Positions 7,267 to 13,977 of a stretch of 20,535 nt of DNA are shown piece by piece. The first letter of the stretch is position 1. Each line of letters begins with the position of its first letter. Position numbers and translations under genes: made by a program. This stretch comes from JBAXEO01 sp964541375 (lineage in GTDB: Bacteria; Actinomycetota; Coriobacteriia; Anaerosomatales; JAAXUF01), in NCBI GenBank assembly GCA_964541375.1, contig CAZIPT010000033.1, positions 1 to 20,535 of the forward strand, given 5' to 3'. A model generated the notes under the pieces. The model made no database searches and was not told the DNA's origin. It saw only the letters and a program-made list of their open reading frames with translations.

Positions 7267-8127
7267 TCATACCCAGTCCCTCTCGGTCGTGTACACGATC
7301 GCGACAGCCGGCCCGACGTGGAGGCCGATCACGGGGCTGACCGGAATCACCCGCACCGACTTCCCTGCCACTGGTTCGACCTGTTCGCGAGCGTACGCCT
7401 CGGCGGTTGCGTGATCACTGATGTAGTGAACGCACACGTTGGCCAGCCCGAACGCCTGAATGTCCTCGGTGAACTTTCGGCTCATCTCGGCGAGCGCACG
7501 GGCCTGCGTCCGTACGCGAGCGAACGTCTGAGTCTCCCCGCCCTCGACCGTCAGAATCGGCTTGATCTGTAGCAGACCACCGATGAGCGCCGAGGCGCCT
7601 CCGATGCGACCGCCTCTGCGCAGGTACTCCAGCGTATGGGGAGTGAATAGGTAGCGAGTGCGCCGCAATGTCTCCGAAGCGGCGCTCATGCAGCGCTCGA
7701 GAGGCTCGCCGGCTTTGGCGGCCTCCGCCGCCGCGAGAACTCCGTAGCCCTCCTCCATGGAGTTGGAGCCGCTGTCCATGATCTCGATTCGGCCGTCGGG
7801 GTACTCCTCAGCGAGCATGTCCGCGGCCAGCCGAGCGGTCTGGAAGGTGCCGCTCATCTCCTTGGAGATGAAGATGCCGAGCACGTCGCAGCCGCGCTCC
7901 AACCCGGCCCGGAATGCAGAGAGCATCGAATCGACCGACGGCTGCGAAGATGTGGGCAGCTTACGCATGTCCTCAAGGCGCCGGTAGAAGGCCTCGACGT
8001 CCATGTCGATCTCGGCCTGGTTGGTCGAGCCGTCGTTGATGAACAGTGACACCACGTCGATGCCGTTGGCGTCGAGCAGGTCCTGCGGGATGGAAGCTAC
8101 GGTATCGGTGACAACAGTGACTGACAT
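7267..8127 (-). CDS. DegV family (FakB-like) fatty-acid-binding protein, copy 1
   Basis: DegV proteins bind one fatty acid in a buried pocket. In Firmicutes the FakB members present the acid to the kinase FakA, giving acyl-phosphate for phospholipid synthesis. The 286-residue protein is of typical length and has VTDTVASIP (5-14), the TSSQPS loop (59-64), ISKEMSGTF (87-95), IMDSGSN (116-122), the glycine-rich RRGGRIGG (170-177), LLQIKPIL (185-192) and the C-terminal GLHVGP motif (268-273). The ATG at 8127 follows GGGGGAACGA; the longer open frame upstream runs into the carbamate kinase gene and is rejected. No FakA kinase gene is visible nearby. It lies 73 bp downstream of arcC and upstream of two small membrane proteins. 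Confidence 0.92.
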   Translation of the reverse strand: MSVTVVTDTVASIPQDLLDANGIDVVSLFINDGSTNQAEIDMDVEAFYRRLEDMRKLPTSSQPSVDSMLSAFRAGLERGCDVLGIFISKEMSGTFQTARLAADMLAEEYPDGRIEIMDSGSNSMEEGYGVLAAAEAAKAGEPLERCMSAASETLRRTRYLFTPHTLEYLRRGGRIGGASALIGGLLQIKPILTVEGGETQTFARVRTQARALAEMSRKFTEDIQAFGLANVCVHYISDHATAEAYAREQVEPVAGKSVRVIPVSPVIGLHVGPAVAIVYTTERDWV

Positions 8128-8200
8128 TCGTTCCCCCGGGGCGCGATGGGGCGTTTGCCCGCTCGCTGCAAAGATACACGAGAGATCGGCGCAGCGGTGG

Positions 8201-9136
8201 TCAGCCGGACGCGTCGTCAGGGAGAGTAGCCACCACGTTCGTTCCCGCCTCGCCCGCAACGATCTTTACGATGTCGCTGAGGCACCCGATGGCCGCACGT
8301 TTCCCCGTGGCCTCCACGAATCTCGCAGCGGCGTCGACCTTGGGACCCATCGAGCCCTCTGCGAAGCGGTATTTCCGAAGCTCCGCGGGGGTCACAGCTG
8401 TCAAGAGCGTCTGGCCTTCCGTTCCCCAGTCACGGTAGACACCGTCTGCATCCGTGGCCATGACGAAGAGGTCGGCGCCGGTCAGCTGGGCGAGCAGTTC
8501 GCTCGCCAGATCCTTGTCGATGACAGCTTCGACGCCCACGAGCGTCCGCGTGCCATCGGGCAGGTAGGCTGTCGGAATCCCGCCGCCGCCGGTGCAGATG
8601 ACAACCGCGCCCTTCTCCAGCAGCCAGATGATGGGGTCGAGCTCAAAGATGCGCTTGGGCTCCGGCGACGCGACCACGCGCCTCCATGCGTCTCCGTCCT
8701 GCTTGAAGACCCAGCCGCGCTCGGCCGCGAACCTTTCGGCCGCGATGTGGTGATAGCACGGACCGACGAACTTGGTGGGGTTATCGAAGGCTGGGTCCTC
8801 CGGATCGATCTCGACCATCGTGAGCAGCGTCGCTATGGGTTTCTCAAACGGCAGCAAGTTGCCGAGCTCTTGCTCGACCATGTAGCCGATCATCCCCTCG
8901 GTCCCTGCGCCGAGCACGTCAAGCGGATAGGGGTTGCCGGAGTCGTACGCCTCGGCCTGAAGAGCGAGAAGGCCGACCTGCGGCCCGTTTCCGTGAGCAA
9001 GCACGAGTTCGTGCTCGAGTGCGAGCGGGGCCAGCTGCTGCGCGGCGATGCGAACGTTGGCGCGCTGCGCCTCGGCGGTCTGCGGGTCGGTTCTCTTGAG
9101 TAGGGCGTTGCCGCCCAGCGCGACCACGATCCTCAC
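8201..9136 (-). CDS. arcC: Carbamate kinase
   Basis: The enzyme interconverts carbamoyl phosphate plus ADP with carbamate plus ATP, usually yielding ATP in arginine, agmatine or purine degradation in the cytoplasm. The 311 residues equal the family norm. Motifs in order are ALGGNAL (6-12), HGNGPQVG (48-55), LGAGTEGMIGY (75-85), the nucleotide/phosphate segment CTGGGGIP, VEAVIDKDLAS, ATDADGVY and GSMGPKV near the C-terminus. The start is GTG at 9136, preceded by GAGAGAGG at seven-base spacing; a nearby ATG at 9143 is out of frame. No arginine deiminase, ornithine carbamoyltransferase or antiporter gene is present, so the source of its carbamoyl phosphate is unclear. It heads the minus-strand run that continues with degV. 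Confidence 0.95.
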   Translation of the reverse strand: MRIVVALGGNALLKRTDPQTAEAQRANVRIAAQQLAPLALEHELVLAHGNGPQVGLLALQAEAYDSGNPYPLDVLGAGTEGMIGYMVEQELGNLLPFEKPIATLLTMVEIDPEDPAFDNPTKFVGPCYHHIAAERFAAERGWVFKQDGDAWRRVVASPEPKRIFELDPIIWLLEKGAVVICTGGGGIPTAYLPDGTRTLVGVEAVIDKDLASELLAQLTGADLFVMATDADGVYRDWGTEGQTLLTAVTPAELRKYRFAEGSMGPKVDAAARFVEATGKRAAIGCLSDIVKIVAGEAGTNVVATLPDDASG

Positions 9137-9186
9137 GTCGCATCCTCTCTCGTAAAGGGAAGGGATTCGGCCCCCTAATCCACCGA

Positions 9187-9213
9187 TGCATATTCGGGGC
9201 GCTCCCCTGCATA
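9187..9213. repeat. Paired TGCATA repeats flanking GGGGCGCTCCCC, upstream of arcC
   Basis: TGCATA occurs at 9187-9192 and again at 9208-9213, spaced 21 bp start to start (two helical turns). Between them, at 9195-9206, is GGGG-CGCT-CCCC, itself able to fold. The block is 51-77 bp upstream of the arcC start, a normal position for an operator or promoter. No regulator is assigned. Confidence 0.3.
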
Positions 9214-9270
9214 CTCTACCGCGTCTTGAGCACGAAACCGTGCATGTTTCCGGAACTGGCATCGGCGATG

Positions 9271-9286
9271 TGTGACCGATGTCACA
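9271..9286. promoter_or_regulatory. CRP/FNR-superfamily-type binding site
   Basis: TGTGACCGATGTCACA is an exact TGTGA-N6-TCACA inverted repeat, identical in its arms to the consensus for CRP-type regulators such as E. coli CRP and similar to GlxR/Cmr sites of Actinobacteria. Its centre is about 93 bp upstream of the GTG at 9372 and about 142 bp from the arcC start. A weak -10-like GATACA at 9327-9332 would put the site near -61 of the plus-strand gene, a position used by activators, but that promoter is speculative. No regulator gene lies in the window. Confidence 0.6.
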
Positions 9287-9371
9287 GGAGCCGCCTCAAA
9301 GAGCTCACGCCGAGACACTCCGGGCCGATACAACAGCTACCTTTGTTCATGCCCCATAGTGCGGAGGATAC

Positions 9372-9944
9372 GTGCTCCAGCTGGCAACAGGACTTGCGCT
9401 TCTCCGGCCGTACTACACCGCCGAGAACCGCGAGATGTTCCGGGTGCTCCTCAACGCGACGTCGGCCGCTGAGGCGGCGCTGGCCCTCCACGTCCTGGAC
9501 TCCGACGTTCCCGAGAAGCCGCTCGTGACCGCATGCAACCTGCGCGAAGTCCTGCGCTCGATGCCCGTTTCGCCCTTCGCGATGCATGTCGACGAGGAGA
9601 CGCTGCTTCGGTCCGCCTCGCTGGAGAAGCAGACGGCCACGCTGGGAAGAACGCTCCCTGACGGCCTCGAACTGGTCGTGACCACGGCCGGGAACCTCGT
9701 GCTGGACGTCTTGGTGAAAGATGGTCCGGCCAAATACTTCTGGACGCCCATTCCCATCGTGGAGGACTTCGTCAATCCCGATGTCGTCGACCTCTTGGTG
9801 GAGAGCGACCATCTGCTGGACGGCGCTATCAACCTGGTCAAGTGCATGGGTGTCGTGTTCAACCCGCGCTTCTACCTGTCGCTGGACGACTACACGCTCG
9901 AGTACGCCTTCGACGCGCTGGCCGGTCTCGCCAACCTCTTCTAG
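9372..9944 (+). CDS. Hypothetical cytoplasmic protein, 190 residues
   Basis: I do not recognise this protein. It is acidic, has no signal peptide or clear membrane helix, and looks like a mixed alpha/beta soluble protein: Leu/Ala-rich N-terminal helices, then strands such as LELVVTTAGNLVLDVLV (99-115), a motif KYFWTPIPIVEDF, and a conserved-looking C-terminal SLDDYTLEYAFDALAGLANLF. The GTG at 9372 follows a strong GGAGG, supporting the start. Codon use matches neighbouring genes. It stands alone as a single plus-strand gene, preceded by a CRP-type palindrome, and its last four bases overlap the end of the convergent nicotinamidase gene. Confidence 0.75.
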   Translation: MLQLATGLALLRPYYTAENREMFRVLLNATSAAEAALALHVLDSDVPEKPLVTACNLREVLRSMPVSPFAMHVDEETLLRSASLEKQTATLGRTLPDGLELVVTTAGNLVLDVLVKDGPAKYFWTPIPIVEDFVNPDVVDLLVESDHLLDGAINLVKCMGVVFNPRFYLSLDDYTLEYAFDALAGLANLF

Positions 9945-10552
9945 GCCTCCGAGCTGGTCACCATCTCACAACCAGCCGATCTCATCTCAGCGATGGCCGC
10001 GTCGACGTCCCCGGGACGAAGTGCGACTCCTCGGCATCCATCGACGATGACCACCGTCGTTAGCCCGAGCCCTCGCGCGTCGAGCGCGGTGAATTTGACG
10101 CAGTAGTCGGTCGCGACGCCACTTATCCAGACCTCGCGTACCCCTCGCTCGCCCAGATAGGCGGCTAGGTCGGTCTGTTTCAGGTGGCCGTTGTCGAAGA
10201 ATCCGGAGTAGGAATCGATCGCGGTGTCCGTGCCCTTCCGTACGACATGATCGACTCCGGCCACATCGAGCGCCGAGTGAAACGACGCACCAAACGTTCC
10301 CTGCACACAGTGGTCGGGCCAGAGGGTCTGCATGCGACCGTCTATCTCGGCCTGGTCGCCGGGAAGCCTGCCGGGGTAGCCCGATGCGAACGATGCATGG
10401 CCTGCCGGGTGCCAGTCCTGCGTTGCGACCACGAGCTCGAACCGTGGCATGAGCGCGTTGGCCACCTCGACCGTATCACCAGCGTTGGACACGGCAAGTG
10501 AACCTCCGGGCATGAAGTCGTTCTGGAGGTCGATCAGCAACAACGCCCGCAT
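9941..10552 (-). CDS. pncA: Nicotinamidase (isochorismatase-family hydrolase)
   Basis: Nicotinamidase converts nicotinamide to nicotinic acid for NAD salvage in the cytoplasm. The 203-residue protein has the full set of catalytic and metal residues: Asp8 in LLLIDLQNDF, Lys106 in RKGTD and nucleophile Cys151 in ATDYCVKFTALDA, plus metal ligands Asp46 and His48 in TQDWHPAGHASF and His81 in WPDHCVQGT. The cis-peptide segment SGVATD is also present. The ATG at 10552 follows AAAGGAG with good spacing. It lies 22 bp downstream of pncB in the same direction; nicotinate, its product, is the substrate of PncB, which makes the assignment firm. Confidence 0.95.
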   Translation of the reverse strand: MRALLLIDLQNDFMPGGSLAVSNAGDTVEVANALMPRFELVVATQDWHPAGHASFASGYPGRLPGDQAEIDGRMQTLWPDHCVQGTFGASFHSALDVAGVDHVVRKGTDTAIDSYSGFFDNGHLKQTDLAAYLGERGVREVWISGVATDYCVKFTALDARGLGLTTVVIVDGCRGVALRPGDVDAAIAEMRSAGCEMVTSSEA

Positions 10553-10574
10553 GTGTTCTCCTTTGACGAGTTGT

Positions 10575-12041
10575 TCAGGAGCTGAACCCGCGCGCTGCGC
10601 GAACGAGCCGGGTCCTCAAGTCGTTGAGCCCCCGCTCGAGCCCGACCGGATAGGTGTGCGGATTCAGGAACCGCGTGATGGACGGGTCGAGTCCGCCCAC
10701 CGACGCCAGCGCGCGGGCACGCGACTCCTGTATCGGGGGGTCGCGGTAGATGCGTTCTCCGCCGCGCATGACCGGCACCAGCAGTTCGTCGAACGGCTCG
10801 CCCGCCGAGAACGACTTGTGCCGCGTCTCATCGCAAGGGTCGACCATCGTCACCGAGCCGCTCAGCAGCGCAGACTCGTCGTAGATCATGTCACCCGCGA
10901 GCTTCCCTGTGGCGTCGCGATACCGGCGGACGCCCAGTACTCCCGGAGTCGTCACCTTCGCGGTCTGCTCGGAGAGCTTGATACGCGGTTCCCAGTCTCC
11001 ACCCACGCGCCTCAGGGCCGACAGTTTATAGACTCCTCCCAACGCAGGCTGATCCCACGAGGTCGCGAGCTTGGTCCCGACGCCCCACACGTCAATCGCG
11101 GCCCCCTGGTCTTTGAGCGAGGCGATGAGATGCTCGTCTAGTTCGTTGCTGGCAACGATCACAGCCTTGGGGAAGCCGCCGTCGTCGAGAATCGAGCGAA
11201 CTCGTTTCGAAAGCCATGCCAGGTCGCCTGAGTCGATGCGAACGCCCACGAGTTCGTGATTGCGCTCGCGGAGTTCTCGGCCTACGACGACCGCGTTCTT
11301 CGCCCCTTGGATGGTGTCGTAGGTGTCGATGACGAAAACGACGTTGTTCGGCATCGATTCGGCGTATGCGCGAAACGCTTCCAGTTCGGTGTCAAACGCC
11401 ATTACCCATGAGTGAGCGTGCGTCCCGGACACCGGTATCCCGAAGTGGTTTCCAGCTTGCGTGTTCGAGGTTGCGGCACACCCTCCGATATACGCCGCGC
11501 GGCTCGCCGACAGCCCGCCATTGGGACCCTGGGCGCGACGCAGGCCGAACTCGACTACCCGGTCCCCCTTCGCAGCAAGGCAGACCCGCGCGGCCTTGGT
11601 CGCGACGAGCGTCTGGAAGTTGATGCAGTTGAGCAGCGCGGTCTCGACTATCTGGCACTGGGCGATCGGACCTCGCACGCGCAGGAGCGGCTCACGGGGA
11701 AAGACGACCGTCCCCTCGGGCACCGCATCGACGTCACAGGTGAACTCCAGCTCCGCAAGCCACGCGAGGAACACCGCCGAGAACAGCGGGCGCCCGTCGC
11801 TGCCAGGTAGCGTCGACAGGTAGTCGATGTCGGATTCAACAAAGCGCAGGCGGCCGAGATAGTCGAGCGCCTGCTCCAGCCCACAGGCGACTGAGAAGCC
11901 TCCGTCAAACGGGTTCTCTCGGAAGAAGAGATGGAAACAGGCATCGTCTCCGGTGATGCCGGCAGAATGATATGCCTGGGCCATCGTGAGTTGATACAGA
12001 TCGCTCAACAGACCTGCAGAGGGTTCCAGAGAGCGGTTCAC
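10575..12041 (-). CDS. pncB: Nicotinate phosphoribosyltransferase
   Basis: The enzyme joins nicotinate to PRPP with ATP hydrolysis to make nicotinate mononucleotide, the entry step of the Preiss-Handler route to NAD. The 488-residue protein begins with LLSDLYQLTMAQAYHSAG (11-28) and has FFRENPFDGGFSVACGLE (39-56), FGLRRAQGPNGG (165-176), the GTHAHSW loop (206-212) whose second His (about 210) fits the phosphorylated active-site histidine, IDTYDT (238-243) and GVRIDSGDL (266-274). GTG at 12041 is preferred because AAGGAGGC lies nine to ten bases upstream; the open frame continues to a GTG at 12074 that would include the ribosome binding site. It forms an operon with pncA. Confidence 0.94.
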   Translation of the reverse strand: MNRSLEPSAGLLSDLYQLTMAQAYHSAGITGDDACFHLFFRENPFDGGFSVACGLEQALDYLGRLRFVESDIDYLSTLPGSDGRPLFSAVFLAWLAELEFTCDVDAVPEGTVVFPREPLLRVRGPIAQCQIVETALLNCINFQTLVATKAARVCLAAKGDRVVEFGLRRAQGPNGGLSASRAAYIGGCAATSNTQAGNHFGIPVSGTHAHSWVMAFDTELEAFRAYAESMPNNVVFVIDTYDTIQGAKNAVVVGRELRERNHELVGVRIDSGDLAWLSKRVRSILDDGGFPKAVIVASNELDEHLIASLKDQGAAIDVWGVGTKLATSWDQPALGGVYKLSALRRVGGDWEPRIKLSEQTAKVTTPGVLGVRRYRDATGKLAGDMIYDESALLSGSVTMVDPCDETRHKSFSAGEPFDELLVPVMRGGERIYRDPPIQESRARALASVGGLDPSITRFLNPHTYPVGLERGLNDLRTRLVRAARGFSS

Positions 12042-12222
12042 GTGGGTTTCGCCTCCTTGAGTCCAGCCTAGCACTCTGTGTCCAAACCACCGCCAGGCAA
12101 AATATTTGTAACAGGAAGTGAAATCCGATGAACGGCTAATGCCTTCTCATCGATGTGGGTATAGTGCTCTCCGCGTCCGCTTTCACATGGGGGTTGCGAA
12201 CGCACTTTCTTTGGAGGATACG
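12042..12222. promoter_or_regulatory. Divergent promoter region, pncB / 64-residue protein
   Basis: This 181-bp spacer is locally AT-rich. An AAATATTT palindrome (12100-12107) within an A/T-rich stretch lies about 60 bp upstream of pncB, a plausible place for its promoter or an NAD-metabolism operator. On the plus strand, TATAGT at 12160-12165 resembles a -10 box about 58 bp before the 64-residue gene, but no good -35 box is seen. An open frame from 12118 continues into the gene at 12223 but lacks a ribosome binding site. Confidence 0.35.
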
Positions 12223-12417
12223 ATGAGCACGAGCGTTGATCGTTCCCGCTTGCTGGCCGGAGGTCCGGGCGTTGTGTCGATGACTGCGCTGGCCTCCACG
12301 GTCGATGTGCCGGGGATGCTGGCCGAGCGAATCGGGGATCTCTACGCGTCGGAAGAGCGCCGCCGTCGCCACCTTCGGACTGAGCGTATGATTCTGAAAG
12401 CCCAGTCCATCAAGTAG
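12223..12417 (+). CDS. Small 64-residue protein upstream of a ferredoxin gene, unknown function
   Basis: I do not recognise this protein. The N-terminal half is neutral and rich in Ser, Val, Ala and Gly. The C-terminal half is strongly charged and helical, with the cluster SEERRRRHLRTER followed by MILKAQSIK. It has no Cys and no membrane helix. The ATG at 12223 is preceded by GGAGG with ideal five-base spacing, which argues against the longer frame starting at 12118. The stop is 21 bp before the ferredoxin start, so the two are probably one transcript, and the protein may be an accessory or regulator of the ferredoxin. Confidence 0.65.
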   Translation: MSTSVDRSRLLAGGPGVVSMTALASTVDVPGMLAERIGDLYASEERRRRHLRTERMILKAQSIK

Positions 12418-12438
12418 CTGATCACCCGGAGTCATCCA

Positions 12439-13275
12439 ATGTGCCAGTTCTGCGTGGAGCACGGCGAGGGGAAGCGCTGGTATCTGGAGGCTCAGAACTA
12501 CGCGCTGGACCTCAACAGCGATCTGGCTCGACGCGACTATGTGGTGAACTTCATCTCCGGTTTCGAGAAGATGCGCAGCCGCGCGATCCTCGCCGGAAGC
12601 CTCGCTTCGAAGCTACCGGCTCCCCTGACACGCGCGGGCAAGCAAGCTATCACGCGGCATCAGCAGGAGAACCACTTCGGCCAGCCACTGTCCATCGAAG
12701 ACTGTGAGAAGGTTCTCGACATCGCTTCGAGCATCACCGTGATCCCCTGCATCTGCCGGATGCACGAGCCGGGTCAAGCCGCCGACGAGGTCTGCGTGCT
12801 CGTGACGTCCACCCCCGTCGACAGCGTGCTTGAGTCTGGCTTCTCGGACTACGACTCCGGACCCGATCTCGACGACTTCCATACGATGACCAAGCCCGAG
12901 GCGATGGAACTGCTTCGCGCGTGCGAGGACCGCGGACTCCTTCACTCGATCTGGACGTTCAAGACGCCGTTCACCGCCGCAATCTGCAACTGCAACCTGG
13001 CGAGTGGTTGTATGGCGATGAGGCTGACCGCCGGCTACGACATCAAGGTCATGTGGCGTGGTGAGGACGTCGCGCTTCTCGACGCCGAACTATGCACGAG
13101 TTGCGGCCGATGCGCGAGGATGTGCCCGTTCGGCGCGATCACGGCAGCACCGAGGCGAGTGACCATTCCCGCCGAGAAGTGCTGGGGCTGTGGCATCTGC
13201 CGTTCGGCCTGCTCCAAGCAGGCGATACGGCTCGTAGACCGGCGAACGGTTCCGACCGTCGCTGCTCTCTGGTAG
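12439..13275 (+). CDS. 2[4Fe-4S] ferredoxin-type protein with extra cysteine motifs
   Basis: The C-terminal 60 residues hold a bacterial-type double [4Fe-4S] domain: C219-x2-C222-x2-C225-x3-C229-P and C248-x2-C251-x2-C254-x3-C258, the last followed by Ser instead of the usual Pro. The preceding 215 residues carry further cysteines: MCQFC (2, 5), PCICR (104, 106), Cys119, and ICNCN-x4-C (183, 185, 191), enough to bind another metal site. The arrangement of CxC-Arg, then W-x-F-x-T-P-F, then CNCxxxxxxC and then the ferredoxin domain recalls uncharacterised ferredoxin-like proteins of anaerobes. An electron-transfer role is likely; partners are unknown. No signal peptide or membrane segment is seen. 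The ATG at 12439 follows GGAG at seven-base spacing. Confidence 0.85.
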   Translation: MCQFCVEHGEGKRWYLEAQNYALDLNSDLARRDYVVNFISGFEKMRSRAILAGSLASKLPAPLTRAGKQAITRHQQENHFGQPLSIEDCEKVLDIASSITVIPCICRMHEPGQAADEVCVLVTSTPVDSVLESGFSDYDSGPDLDDFHTMTKPEAMELLRACEDRGLLHSIWTFKTPFTAAICNCNLASGCMAMRLTAGYDIKVMWRGEDVALLDAELCTSCGRCARMCPFGAITAAPRRVTIPAEKCWGCGICRSACSKQAIRLVDRRTVPTVAALW

Positions 13276-13345
13276 CACACCTGCTCGGCCTCGTACCCTG
13301 CCATTACCTTCGGGTCATCCAGCGCTTCAATGAGACGTTTCGTTG

Positions 13346-13368
13346 GGACCGACCGCGCCAATCGGTCC
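13346..13368. repeat. Perfect 7-bp inverted repeat downstream of the ferredoxin gene
   Basis: GGACCGA (13346-13352) and TCGGTCC (13362-13368) pair perfectly around a nine-base loop. A second small stem, GAGGC-TCCG-GCCTC, follows at about 13374-13387. The pair sits 71 bp after the ferredoxin stop and 83 bp before the next start. It may act as a terminator or as leader structure for the DUF1269-like gene. There is no T-tract, so a classic intrinsic terminator is doubtful. Confidence 0.35.
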
Positions 13369-13450
13369 TGCCTGAGGCTCCGGCCTCGTGTCACAAACGA
13401 ACGAAAGGGAACACTAGGAATGGAAACTACGCCAATGGGAGGGGTGCGCG

Positions 13451-13957
13451 ATGGGTGACGACACGACCGTCCACGTGATCATCGGTCAGTACGGCTCGAT
13501 CGAAGAGGCATCACAGGACCTCGACTACATCCTCCAAGAGCGCGGGGAGCACCTCATAGCAACGTTCGACGGCGCGGTCGTCGCAAAGGATGATGACGGC
13601 CAGGTGCGCATTGTCCGCAAGCACGAAACCCCTGTCCGCTTCGGCGCGTGGAGTGGCGCGGTGGTAGGAGGAGTCATCGGTCTCGCGTTCCCGCCGCTGT
13701 TACTGGAGATGGGTGCGGCCGGCGCGGTCATCGGTGCGGTCGTCGGCCACCTCTGGAAGGGTATGTCACGAAGCGATATCCACGACGTCGGCGAGGCACT
13801 TGAGAGGGACTCGGTCGCGCTGATCGTCGCTGTGGACTCGGCGTCCGCGGATGCTGCCCGAAGCTGCATGGGCCGAGCCCGCTCGCTCACAGAGTGTGAG
13901 GTCGCCGCTCGAGCGAGCGACATCGACCAGGCCATTGCCGACGCGGCGTTGGAGTAG
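13451..13957 (+). CDS. DUF1269-like protein with a glycine-zipper membrane hairpin
   Basis: The 168-residue protein has an N-terminal ferredoxin-like alpha/beta half (VHVIIGQYGSIEEASQDL..., 7-60), then a Gly/Ala-rich hydrophobic hairpin (about 64-102; GAWSGAVVGGVIGLAFPP and GAAGAVIGAVVGHLW), then a second alpha/beta half with DVGEALERDSVALIVAV. This order of half-domain, glycine-zipper hairpin and half-domain fits DUF1269-type membrane-associated proteins often linked to stress, whose function is not established. The ATG at 13451 has GGGAGG eight bases upstream. It is convergent with the HEAT-like gene, 20 bp between stops. Confidence 0.78.
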   Translation: MGDDTTVHVIIGQYGSIEEASQDLDYILQERGEHLIATFDGAVVAKDDDGQVRIVRKHETPVRFGAWSGAVVGGVIGLAFPPLLLEMGAAGAVIGAVVGHLWKGMSRSDIHDVGEALERDSVALIVAVDSASADAARSCMGRARSLTECEVAARASDIDQAIADAALE

Positions 13958-13977
13958 ACCATGTCCCACACCCCTGA

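Larger units (their letters stand above)
9137..9371. other. Divergent regulatory region between arcC and an unknown gene
   Basis: This 235-bp non-coding stretch lies between two divergent starts. It holds the TGCATA repeats near arcC and the CRP/FNR-type palindrome described separately. No small open frame with a ribosome binding site stands out. Confidence 0.6.

Noticed and set aside
8128..8259. N-terminal extension of DegV copy 1 into the arcC 3' end
   Set aside because: DegV proteins begin at the first beta strand (VTVVTD), and the ATG at 8127 has its own ribosome binding site.
12118..12222. N-terminal extension of the 64-residue protein to ATG 12118
   Set aside because: No ribosome binding site precedes 12118, while the ATG at 12223 has GGAGG at ideal spacing; the extension also contains a -10-like TATAGT.
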